Shown: in pieces, positions 52,186 to 60,871 of the stretch
How positions within the stretch are numbered: position 1 is the stretch's first letter
Layout: every line of letters starts with the position of its first letter
Origin: Neoalteromonas flava
GTDB lineage: Bacteria > Pseudomonadota > Gammaproteobacteria > Enterobacterales > Alteromonadaceae
Assembly: GCF_002807685.1 (NCBI RefSeq)
Contig: NZ_PEAX01000007.1
Span: forward strand, 88,733 to 152,732
Length of the DNA: 64,000 nt
Reading direction: 5' to 3'
The notes under the pieces: generated by a model
The model's database searches: none
What the model saw: the letters and a program-made list of their open reading frames with translations, nothing else
Told to the model about the DNA's origin: nothing
Position numbers and translations under genes: made by a program

Positions 52186-54270
52186 ATGTCTCCTGCAAAG
52201 AAATTTGTCTTCTCTTTTATCGCAGTTGTCGGCGTGCCGGCGCTCTTTTTTGGGGTGCTGGAAGGAGGATTGCGCTTAGCAGGCTACGGTACTCATTATC
52301 AATTTTTCAATGAGATCGAGATTAATGGTGAACCCCACTTACAAGATAACAAGTCATTTGCCAATCAGTTTTATCCGCCGTCATTAGGTGTGGCGCCTGT
52401 CAACAATACTTTAACCCCTACGCCGGGGGATGATACCGTTCGAGTTTACGTGCTAGGTGGGTCTGCGGCGCAGGGTTTTCCGCATGTGAATCATGGTTTG
52501 GACCGACATCTTGCTGCACATTTGCAAGCAGCTTTACCGAATAAAAAAATCGAAATTATTAACACCGCAATGACCTCGGTAAACTCTCACGTAGTGTATG
52601 AGGTTGCTCGCACTTTGCCAGCAAACTCCGCTGATTATGCGATTGTTTTAATGGGCAACAACGAGGTGGTAGGCCCTTATGGTCCCAGCACTTTTAGTCA
52701 GAATTTCCTCTCCAGCTTATCGCTTATCCGCTCTCTGCAAGCCCTGAAGCGCACACGTATCTGGCAAGCCGCAGAAGATCTTATTCAAGGCGTGCAAGAG
52801 GTGTCTGGTGACGAGGAACTTGAGTGGCAAGGCATGCAAATGTTTTCCGGTTTTAGTGTGCCGCATGACGACCCTCGCCTAGACGCTGTTTATAGTCACT
52901 ATGAAAGCAATTTACGTGATATTGTGGCCATGTTACAGGGTAAGAACATGCACGTGGTTGTTTCTTCTGTGCCAGTAAATTTGAGGCACTCAGCTCCTTT
53001 TGGCTCGGCTCATCGGGAGAACATGTCAACCGCGGAGAGTGCGCGTTGGGATCAAATTAATACGCAAGCCAGTGAAGCGTTCACGGCGCAAAACTGGGCG
53101 TTGGCTGAACAGTATTACCGTGAGTTATTGAGTATTGATTCAGAATATGCAGATAGTCACTTTCAATTAGCCGTGGCACTTGAGAAACAGGGGGAATATA
53201 GTGCGGCAACCGAACACTATCAGGCAGCTCTGCACTACGATACTAAACGCTTCCGTACGACCCCCGTAATGAATGATATTGTGCGTAAAGTTGGCAATGA
53301 TTTGGTGGGTGATCAGTTTACCTTTATTGATAATGTGGCGGTATTTGATGCGGCAAGTTCACCCTATGCACCCGGGTGGGACTTATTGCATGAGCATGTG
53401 CATTTTGATTATGCCGGTAATTATTACCTCGCACGCGAATTTACCCAAGCCATCGTTAACGACGTTGCACCTGACGTTGAGCACACACCGTTAGCTAAAA
53501 ACCAGGCAGCAGCGATGATTGGTTTTCCCAATCATGAGACTATTCAGGTGATGAATCGTTTATTGGGCATGGTGCAAAAATCGCCCTTTACCGAACAAAT
53601 TAATTTCAACGATCTGGTAGCTACAACCACGGCGCGCAGAGACGAAGTTATTGCTGAGGTCGGAAGTCCTGCTGAGGTTGTCGCGCGCCGGAAACCGTTG
53701 GTTGAGAGCGGTATGGCTGACTGGAAAATACATTACGAGTTAGCTGAATTAAATCGTTTCCTGCGCGACAATGAGGCAAGTTATTTTCACCTCAAAGAAC
53801 TTATCGAGCAGTATCCCCACAACCACGAAAGCTATATTAAACTGGCAGAGTATTTATCGGCTAAGGGTGAGTTACAGCAAGCAAACCGGTATTTACTTTC
53901 AGCGTTAAATTATGTTCGACAAGATGAAACCAAAGTGACTCAGGCACTGGGTTGGATTGGGTTAAATTATATGAAGCTGAACAATTACACCGAAGGTCAG
54001 CGTTATTTGGACCAGGTGATCGATGATTACCCAGATCAAATTTCGGCCAGTATCAGAGCCTATGGTTTATTAATAAAGTATGCACAAGAGCAGCAACGCA
54101 TGGATGACTTTCGTGCTTACCTGGCGGCAGTAAAACGCTACGCTAAAATGTTGATTGCTACAGAACGAGTGAATGAGTTTCCGCTACTTTATCGCCGTAT
54201 GGCGCAAATTATGACAATGGCCGGAGATACTGTAGAAGCCCAGCGCTGGCAATCCATGCAATCGGATTAG
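52186..54270 (+). CDS. Membrane-anchored SGNH-hydrolase-like protein with TPR repeats
   Basis: A 694-residue protein. An N-terminal membrane anchor (residues 8-28) is followed by an SGNH-like domain: VYVLGGSAAQGFP near residue 88 (GxS block), NTAMTSVNSHVVYEV near 127, VLMGNNEVVGPYG near 158 (the GxxN block) and WDLLHEHVHFDYAG near 398 (late Asp/His). TPR-like helices sit at about 280-350 (AEQYYRELLSIDSEYADSHF) and 500-680. It faces the periplasm. The role is unknown; SGNH proteins often act on acyl groups of polysaccharides. It sits between DUF6445 and the TonB receptor, in the same direction as the receptor. Confidence 0.82.
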   Translation: MSPAKKFVFSFIAVVGVPALFFGVLEGGLRLAGYGTHYQFFNEIEINGEPHLQDNKSFANQFYPPSLGVAPVNNTLTPTPGDDTVRVYVLGGSAAQGFPHVNHGLDRHLAAHLQAALPNKKIEIINTAMTSVNSHVVYEVARTLPANSADYAIVLMGNNEVVGPYGPSTFSQNFLSSLSLIRSLQALKRTRIWQAAEDLIQGVQEVSGDEELEWQGMQMFSGFSVPHDDPRLDAVYSHYESNLRDIVAMLQGKNMHVVVSSVPVNLRHSAPFGSAHRENMSTAESARWDQINTQASEAFTAQNWALAEQYYRELLSIDSEYADSHFQLAVALEKQGEYSAATEHYQAALHYDTKRFRTTPVMNDIVRKVGNDLVGDQFTFIDNVAVFDAASSPYAPGWDLLHEHVHFDYAGNYYLAREFTQAIVNDVAPDVEHTPLAKNQAAAMIGFPNHETIQVMNRLLGMVQKSPFTEQINFNDLVATTTARRDEVIAEVGSPAEVVARRKPLVESGMADWKIHYELAELNRFLRDNEASYFHLKELIEQYPHNHESYIKLAEYLSAKGELQQANRYLLSALNYVRQDETKVTQALGWIGLNYMKLNNYTEGQRYLDQVIDDYPDQISASIRAYGLLIKYAQEQQRMDDFRAYLAAVKRYAKMLIATERVNEFPLLYRRMAQIMTMAGDTVEAQRWQSMQSD

Positions 54271-54486
54271 TAATTGCTACATGCAGGGCACAATTCGCTG
54301 ACAGCATTTACAATTCATGTTAGTTTTTTGTTAGCAAACTAAAGGCTTCTGTCTTTATTCCGCTTTACCGCTCGCCCAAACCAACTCACCGCAACCCGCT
54401 TCTGTTTGCCGCAATCCTATGCGAAGTTAAAATATGAAATATCTTTATAACAAACTGATAACAAACGGAATCGGGGACACACGTCT
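54271..54486 (+). promoter_or_regulatory. Leader region of the TonB-dependent receptor gene
   Basis: A 216-base A/T-rich leader that should carry the receptor promoter. TTAGTTT (54320-54326) and AAACTAA (54336-54342) form a 7-bp inverted repeat with a 9-base spacer, a possible operator. No other structure is clear. GGGGA lies 9-10 bases ahead of the receptor ATG. Confidence 0.4.
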
Positions 54487-57477
54487 ATGCAATACAAGAA
54501 CCGTCTAAAAAGCCCTGTCGCGCGGGGAGTTTCACTTGCCTTAGGCGTGAGTTTAATGGCACCTGTCTATGCGCAAGATGCCGCAGATGGCACAGCCGCA
54601 GATGAGCCGGAATATGAAGTCATTCAGGTCTCAGGGATCCGCAGCAGCTTAATTCGCGCAATGGATACCAAGCGCGAATCATCAGGGGTCGTGGATGCAA
54701 TTAATGCGGAAGATATCGGTAAATTCCCAGACACCAACTTAGCGGAGTCGTTGCAGCGGATTACCGGTGTTTCTATTGACCGTCAGAACGGTGAGGGTTC
54801 TCGCGTTACTGTTCGCGGTTTTGGTGCCGATTTCAACTTAGTTACCTTGAATGGTCGTCAATTACCAACAAACTCCGGTTTGGGTCGCTCATTTGATTTT
54901 GGCGATTTGGCTTCAGAAAGCGTATCTGGCGTTGAAATCTACAAAACGGGTAAGGCGTTTGTCCCGACCGGCGGTATCGGTGCAACGATTAATATTCTGA
55001 CTGCTAAACCACTCCAGAATCCTGGAATGAATGCTAGCTTTGGTCTTAAGGCGGTCAATGACACATCAACTGTTACTGGTGATGCCTTTACCCCTGAATT
55101 CTCAGGTATTTACAGCAACACATTCTTTGACGATACGTTCGGTGTTTCTTTAACTGGTAGTGTGCAAGAACGTAATAACGGCGCGCAATCTGCGACGACT
55201 AACTTCTTCGCTGAAGTCGACGGTGCCAGCATTCGCGATGGAGTAAGCTTAGACGGAACTGCTCCGAGCGCGGGCGATATCGTTGGCTTACCACGTAACA
55301 TTGTGTATCAGTTAAGTGAAATTGAACGGACCCGTACCAACGCACAATTAACCTTGCAATATCGCCCAATGGACGAATTGACAGTGACATTGGATTACAC
55401 TTACGCAGAGCAGGAAGTTTCCAACAGCTTTAATGACGTTTCTTTCTGGGTTGCACAGGTTCCTGATCAAGTGTTGTGGTCTGAAGGGCCAGTTGTGTCG
55501 CCGTTGGTGTATACCGAAGTAAACCGTGAGCCTGACTTCCCGCACGCTGCCGGCGGCGGTGCTTCGCGCAATGAGTTAAACTCTATCGGGATTAACTTTG
55601 AGTGGACCGTGAGCGATGAACTTGAGCTAACGTTTGACTATCATGACTCGGAGTCAATGCGTGAGCCAGATGACTTAATTCGTGGTACAAACTCATTCCT
55701 AACTGTTGCTGGTTTACGCGGACGTAACCGTGCGTCGACCACCATAGATTATCGAGGTGATATTCCGGTAACTACAACTACGTCTAACGACCCATTGTCG
55801 CCAGACGACATGCGTTTAACTGGTAGTGTATATAACAACGCCTGGGCGAAAATGAATATTGAACAGGCGCAGTTCTCTGGTCAATACTATTTAGACGATA
55901 GCCAAACCATCGATTTCGGTGTTGGCTTGAATAAAGTTGCTAACTTTGAAGCAACAAGTCAGGTTCAGCGTAATACATGGGGTGAGCCTCAAGCCAGTGC
56001 GCTTGGTTCTATGGCTGATTTGATGACACCAGCGAGCTTGGAAGGTGTGTTTGACTCCTTTGATGCGGGTGATCAGATTACCAATAATTTCTTCTTGTTT
56101 GATTATACCGAAGTGGCTGCGCGAGCAGTCTTCTTGGAGTCACTTGATCCAAGCAACCCGCTGTATCTCGCGCCTGCTCTTGCGGGTGATGGTTCGCTGC
56201 TGGCGGGGTCATGTGGTAATGCCTTCTGTCCTGACTTCAACCCTGGCTTTGGTAACAACTTCGAAGAAGAAACGTTATCAGCCTACGTACAATATAAGTT
56301 AGAAGGTGAGTGGGGCGATTACCCCTACCGCTTATTGCTTGGTTTACGTTATGAAGAGACCGATGTGTTCTCAAGTGCTGCCTCGCGTAACTATACTCGC
56401 GTAGACTGGGTTGCTGCTACCGAGTGGATTGCCCAGGATGATGGCACAGAAGTACCGTCTTCATTGACTGCGAAGTATGACAACTGGTTACCGAGTTTGG
56501 ATATAGATGTCGATATTGATTACGACATGAAACTTCGCTACTCGTACAGCACAACGATTTCTCGCGCAGGTTACGGTGACTTACGTGGTAACCTGAATAT
56601 TGCCAACTTTATTCAGTACAACTCGTCAGGACTTTATCGTGCGACAGGTAGTATCGGTAACCCGGGCTTAATACCTTACGAGTCTGAGAACCACGATTTG
56701 TCATATGAGTGGTACTATGACGAGGCAAGTTACTTCTCAATTGGTTACTTCAACAAAACGGTTTCTAACTTCATCGCTTCTACCATTCGTGAAGATGTGC
56801 CGATCTTCCCAGACTTAGCCTTCCCTGGCTTTGGTCCATTGTTTGAAGAAGCTGTAGCAGCCTTGGGTGGTACGCCGTCAAACCAAGAAATCCGTGATTG
56901 GATTTTTGAAAATCGTCCAGATGCACCAGGAGTGCAACTTGACGGTAATGGTGGTGGCACGATCACTGGAGTTGTAGGCCGTGATGGCCCAGCCGTGTTT
57001 GATTTGGATACTCGGATCAACAGTGATCAAGAGTTAACAATCGATGGTTGGGAAATTGCAGTACAGCATGACTTTGAAGATACCGGTTTCGGTTTCATCG
57101 CGAATGCCACGATTGCGAATTCTGATCGTGAGTTCAATCGCTTACTCAATGAAGCGCAGTTCGCGTTACCTGGTCTAAGTGATACACGTAACTTGATCTT
57201 GTACTACGACAAGTACGGCATCCAAGTGCGTCTTGCTTACAACTGGCGTGATGAATGGTTATCGTTCGCTGGTGGACGTCAGCCAGGGTATGTTGATGAG
57301 TACGAACAATGGGATCTTAACGCCAGTTATGACTTCGATAACGGCTTAGTGGTCGCGTTCGAAGTGATTAACTTAACGGATGAAACCACGCGTGGTTACG
57401 CTCGTGACTACTTGCAAGTGGCAGGTGTTACCCAAACAGGACCGCGTTATAACATTGGATTCCGTTATACGTTCTAG
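54487..57477 (+). CDS. TonB-dependent outer-membrane receptor
   Basis: A 996-residue receptor. A signal peptide (ending near VYAQD, residue 30) is followed by a TonB box region (EYEVIQVSGIR, about residues 42-52), the plug (SGVVDAINAEDIGKFPDTNL near 70, RVTVRGFGADFN near 105) and a 22-stranded-type barrel ending in YNIGFRYTF with the required terminal Phe. The plug motif PDTNLAESLQRITGVSIDR is typical of the carbohydrate-uptake receptors of Alteromonadales and Caulobacterales. With the neighbouring GH16 laminarinase it probably imports beta-glucan oligosaccharides. A terminator follows directly. Confidence 0.93.
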   Translation: MQYKNRLKSPVARGVSLALGVSLMAPVYAQDAADGTAADEPEYEVIQVSGIRSSLIRAMDTKRESSGVVDAINAEDIGKFPDTNLAESLQRITGVSIDRQNGEGSRVTVRGFGADFNLVTLNGRQLPTNSGLGRSFDFGDLASESVSGVEIYKTGKAFVPTGGIGATINILTAKPLQNPGMNASFGLKAVNDTSTVTGDAFTPEFSGIYSNTFFDDTFGVSLTGSVQERNNGAQSATTNFFAEVDGASIRDGVSLDGTAPSAGDIVGLPRNIVYQLSEIERTRTNAQLTLQYRPMDELTVTLDYTYAEQEVSNSFNDVSFWVAQVPDQVLWSEGPVVSPLVYTEVNREPDFPHAAGGGASRNELNSIGINFEWTVSDELELTFDYHDSESMREPDDLIRGTNSFLTVAGLRGRNRASTTIDYRGDIPVTTTTSNDPLSPDDMRLTGSVYNNAWAKMNIEQAQFSGQYYLDDSQTIDFGVGLNKVANFEATSQVQRNTWGEPQASALGSMADLMTPASLEGVFDSFDAGDQITNNFFLFDYTEVAARAVFLESLDPSNPLYLAPALAGDGSLLAGSCGNAFCPDFNPGFGNNFEEETLSAYVQYKLEGEWGDYPYRLLLGLRYEETDVFSSAASRNYTRVDWVAATEWIAQDDGTEVPSSLTAKYDNWLPSLDIDVDIDYDMKLRYSYSTTISRAGYGDLRGNLNIANFIQYNSSGLYRATGSIGNPGLIPYESENHDLSYEWYYDEASYFSIGYFNKTVSNFIASTIREDVPIFPDLAFPGFGPLFEEAVAALGGTPSNQEIRDWIFENRPDAPGVQLDGNGGGTITGVVGRDGPAVFDLDTRINSDQELTIDGWEIAVQHDFEDTGFGFIANATIANSDREFNRLLNEAQFALPGLSDTRNLILYYDKYGIQVRLAYNWRDEWLSFAGGRQPGYVDEYEQWDLNASYDFDNGLVVAFEVINLTDETTRGYARDYLQVAGVTQTGPRYNIGFRYTF

Positions 57478-57499
57478 CGTTAAACCTTAATAAGCCATA

Positions 57500-57537
57500 A
57501 ACTCACCAGAGCATTTCTGCTTTGGTGAGTTTTTTAA
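57500..57537 (+). terminator. Rho-independent terminator of the receptor gene
   Basis: ACTCACCA and TGGTGAGT form an 8-bp stem with a loop of about 14 bases, followed by a run of six T. It separates the receptor from the halogenase gene, although read-through could still supply the downstream genes. Confidence 0.85.
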
Positions 57538-57548
57538 ATTTAGGGCCT

Positions 57549-59108
57549 ATGGATTCTGCAATCAAAGATATTGTCATCGTCGGGGGAGGCACTGCCGGTT
57601 GGTTGACAGCTGCGGTATTAGCCGCTCAGTTCGATACGCATTCCCACTTTAAAATTTGCTTGATTGAGTCACCAAACATTAAAACTATTGGTGTCGGAGA
57701 GGGGACATGGCCAACTATGGCCGCAACCTTACGCCGTATCGGTATATCTGAGGCGCAATTTATCAGTGAGTGTGATGCTAGCTTTAAGCAAGGCTCGCGT
57801 TTTATTAATTGGTTGCATGGCAACGGTGAGAGCTATTGTCACCCATTTTCACTGCCGATGGGCTACAAAGATATCAATGTCGTTGAGCATTGGTTAGAGA
57901 CAGATGGTGCGCTTACGTTTGATGAGTATTCCACCGCGCAAACTGCAGTCTGCAATAAACATTTAGCCCCCAAGCAGCCCACAACTCCCGAGTATGCCAA
58001 TGTTGTTAATTACGGGTATCACTTAAATGCAGGTAAGTTTGCCAAGTTACTGAAAGACCATTCCGTGAACAATCTGGGCGTTGAACATATCCTTGCTGAA
58101 GTGGTTGAAGTACACGCAGAAGCAGGCGACAACATTACAGCGGTCACATTGGATGATGGTAGGAAAGTTACCGGTGATCTATTTATCGATTGCACCGGTT
58201 TCAAACGTTTATTGATTGGGCAAAAGTTAGGAGTACCGTTTAAAAGTCAGAAATCTGTACTGTTTAATGATCGTGCAGTGGCGTTTCAGGTGCCCTATGC
58301 CAGTGACGATGCGCCGATCAATTCCACTACGCATGCCACGGCACACCCAAACGGCTGGATTTGGGATATTGCGCTGCCCACTCGCAAAGGTATCGGCTTG
58401 GTATATTCATCTGACTATGCTGATCGGCAGTACGCGTTTGACACTGCGGAAAAGTACATACAAGAACAGATGCCTCACGTTCGATTTAAGGATTTAACCG
58501 CTAACGAAATTACCCTCGATCCAGGACACTTAGAAACGTTCTGGAAGGGCAATTGTTTAGCGGTTGGCTTGTCTTCTGGGTTTATTGATCCGCTTGAGGC
58601 CACCGCAATGGTGCTTATTGAGTTCTCAGCAAACTTTTTGCGTGACCATTTACCCTTGAACAAAGCGAATCTTGATGTGGTCGCTGAGAAATTTAATCTA
58701 CGCATGGATCTGCATTGGCGTAACATTATTGATTTTATCAAACTGCATTACGTCTTATCGCAGCGCACCGACAGTGACTATTGGTTAAATCATCGCGATC
58801 CGAGTACCATACCTAAGTCGCTCCAGCGTGCATTGTCGATGTGGCAAACCCGAGCACCATGGCATGCAGATGTCGAAGTGGCAGAGTCAATGTTTCCGCC
58901 CGCGAGTTATCAGTACATCTTGTATGGCATGGGTTTTAAAACCCAAAATACGTTAGCATCGAAACGCCTCGCCAGTCGGGAGCGCGCATACGTAGCAAAT
59001 TTGCTAACAAAGAAACAAGCCGAATTACAGAAATTGACCCAGCATCTGCCGACCAATCGGCGTCTGCTCAGGGATATTAAACTTAGTTGGACTAACAGGT
59101 TGTCATAA
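57549..59108 (+). CDS. Flavin-dependent tryptophan-halogenase-family protein, first copy
   Basis: A 519-residue flavoprotein of the Trp_halogenase family. FAD-binding GGGTAGWLTAAVL is at residues 13-25; the second signature is IGVGEGTWPT near 55, with Lys in SFKQGSRF as the candidate catalytic Lys. The halogenase motif WxWxI is present as GWIWDIALP. The conserved SGFIDPLEATAM near 345 has Glu followed by Ala, where PrnA-type enzymes have Glu-Ser. The start at 57549 comes after a terminator. Real halogenation activity is not established for PUL-associated members. It overlaps the SapC gene (TAATG). Confidence 0.88.
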   Translation: MDSAIKDIVIVGGGTAGWLTAAVLAAQFDTHSHFKICLIESPNIKTIGVGEGTWPTMAATLRRIGISEAQFISECDASFKQGSRFINWLHGNGESYCHPFSLPMGYKDINVVEHWLETDGALTFDEYSTAQTAVCNKHLAPKQPTTPEYANVVNYGYHLNAGKFAKLLKDHSVNNLGVEHILAEVVEVHAEAGDNITAVTLDDGRKVTGDLFIDCTGFKRLLIGQKLGVPFKSQKSVLFNDRAVAFQVPYASDDAPINSTTHATAHPNGWIWDIALPTRKGIGLVYSSDYADRQYAFDTAEKYIQEQMPHVRFKDLTANEITLDPGHLETFWKGNCLAVGLSSGFIDPLEATAMVLIEFSANFLRDHLPLNKANLDVVAEKFNLRMDLHWRNIIDFIKLHYVLSQRTDSDYWLNHRDPSTIPKSLQRALSMWQTRAPWHADVEVAESMFPPASYQYILYGMGFKTQNTLASKRLASRERAYVANLLTKKQAELQKLTQHLPTNRRLLRDIKLSWTNRLS

Positions 59109-59827
59109 TGTCGAATTTTGAAATGTTAAATAATGTCGCCCATGCTGACGTGAAGATTAATCTCGCTCGTGCCCCGGAGCTAGGCGATGATGTCATGTTT
59201 TGCATGACCTATCCTTTCGAATTTCGCCTCGCACTGGCGCACTATCCAATCTTGATGTATCGCGATAGAGAAACAAATACGATGTTTCCGGTGACTTTAT
59301 TTGGCTTTGAGGAAGGCGAGAACTTGTTTCTGACAGCGAATGGATGGGACGCCCGTTACATTCCTATCATGGTGCAGCGTCAGCCATTCTCTATTGGCTT
59401 TCAGCAAGTGAAGGGCAGCGATGAGAAACAGCAAGTGATCACCTTTAATCCTGCTCACCCAAGAGTTAATACTTCGGTTGGAGAAGCGGTGTTCAATGAT
59501 CAGGGCGGCAACACACCCTACCTTGAGAAAGTGATTAAGATGCTGGAGTCAATTGATACTGGGCACGCGCAAAATCAGATTTTAGCCGCGGCACTAGATA
59601 AATACGATTTGTTAGAAGAAAGCACCATCGCCATAACATTGAATGATGGTACAAGTTACGAGCTAGTCGGATTTAGCACTATTGCTGATGATAAATTTGA
59701 GGCGCTATCGGCTGAGGCATTGCACGATCTCAATCAACAAAAATTGTTGTTGCCTATCACCATGATGATGGCGTCGATGTCTAACCTCGGTAATCTCGTG
59801 GATATTCGCAACCGTAATTTAGGTTAA
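59108..59827 (+). CDS. SapC-family protein
   Basis: A 239-residue protein of the SapC family: FEMLNNVAHADVKI, then FRLALAHYPILMYRD near residue 38 and FVTL-like FPVTLFGFEEGENLF near 58. The name comes from the S-layer-associated SapC of Campylobacter, but in Alteromonadales and Caulobacterales such genes regularly accompany tryptophan-halogenase and TonB-receptor genes. The molecular role is unknown. There is no signal peptide. Its ATG overlaps the stop of the first halogenase gene. Confidence 0.88.
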   Translation: MSNFEMLNNVAHADVKINLARAPELGDDVMFCMTYPFEFRLALAHYPILMYRDRETNTMFPVTLFGFEEGENLFLTANGWDARYIPIMVQRQPFSIGFQQVKGSDEKQQVITFNPAHPRVNTSVGEAVFNDQGGNTPYLEKVIKMLESIDTGHAQNQILAAALDKYDLLEESTIAITLNDGTSYELVGFSTIADDKFEALSAEALHDLNQQKLLLPITMMMASMSNLGNLVDIRNRNLG

Positions 59828-59840
59828 TAATTACAACACA

Positions 59841-60851
59841 ATGCAGCCAGCTTACGCCACGCCCATCGCAGAAATCCAATGTGCTTCGCGAGAAGTGCCA
59901 GAAGACATCTATGGTGCCGATTCTCCGGTGGTACTGCGCGGCCTAGTTGCTGATTGGCCAGCGGTGGAGGCTGCGCGAACGTCACATCAGGCGTTCGTGA
60001 GTTATTTAACGTCACTTTACAATGGCAAGCCGGTTAATGCGTTTATGGCTAACCCCGAGGCGCAGGGGCGTATTTTTTACAATGCAGAGGTAGACGGTTT
60101 TAATTTTATCCAGTCCCAAGTTTACCTTGATGATGCGTTAAATAAGATTGCTGAAATTGCTGGGCGTGAGAAACAACCCACTTATTATGTTGGCTCATTA
60201 GAAACGCGTGACCATTTGCCTGAATTTGCCATGGAAAACAGGTTACCGTTGCAGGCGACACAAGTCCGCGAAGCAATCTGGCTGGGCAACCAATCCGTGG
60301 TCGCGCCACATTTTGATTTTCCCGCCAACATTGCCTGTTGTGTTGCCGGTGAGCGGCGATTTACGTTATTTTCGCCGGATCAGTCTGAAAACATGTATAT
60401 CGGGCCATTGGATTTTACCCCCGCCGGTCAACCCATCAGTATGGTAGATATCCGTGACCCTGACCTTGCTCAATTTCCGCGTTTTAGGCACGCGATGAAA
60501 GTGGCTCAAACAACAGTACTGCAACCGGGAGATGCGATTTATGTACCCAGTATGTGGTGGCATTCGGTAGAGAGCCTAAGCCCAGTTAACGGACTGGTTA
60601 ATTACTGGTGGCGCGAGACCCCCGCCTATTTGGGGCAGCCCAATCAAGTCTTATTGCATGCGCTGATGAGTATCAAACATTTACCCCAGTCGCAACGTCA
60701 AGCATGGCAGGCTTTGTTTAATCATTTTGTGTTTGAACAACCCGACGATATGTACGAGCACTTGCCAGCGCGTAGCCAACAGCAGCAGTCGCAGATGACT
60801 GAGGCTACGGCACGCAAAATAAAAGCGCTGCTAATCAATAACCTTAAATAA
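59841..60851 (+). CDS. Cupin_8/JmjC-like iron dioxygenase
   Basis: A 336-residue protein of the cupin_8 (JmjC-like, FIH-type) group. The iron triad is visible: HFD in VVAPHFDFPANIACC (about residue 155) and His in SMWWHSVESL near residue 235, in a GDAIYVPSMWWH context typical of the family. Such enzymes hydroxylate protein or small-molecule targets with 2-oxoglutarate. It is placed 13 bases after sapC and 20 bases before the second halogenase, so a common substrate or pathway is likely. No good ribosome-binding site is seen; translation may be coupled. Confidence 0.88.
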   Translation: MQPAYATPIAEIQCASREVPEDIYGADSPVVLRGLVADWPAVEAARTSHQAFVSYLTSLYNGKPVNAFMANPEAQGRIFYNAEVDGFNFIQSQVYLDDALNKIAEIAGREKQPTYYVGSLETRDHLPEFAMENRLPLQATQVREAIWLGNQSVVAPHFDFPANIACCVAGERRFTLFSPDQSENMYIGPLDFTPAGQPISMVDIRDPDLAQFPRFRHAMKVAQTTVLQPGDAIYVPSMWWHSVESLSPVNGLVNYWWRETPAYLGQPNQVLLHALMSIKHLPQSQRQAWQALFNHFVFEQPDDMYEHLPARSQQQQSQMTEATARKIKALLINNLK

Positions 60852-60871
60852 TTGGATTAAATGCGAACACG

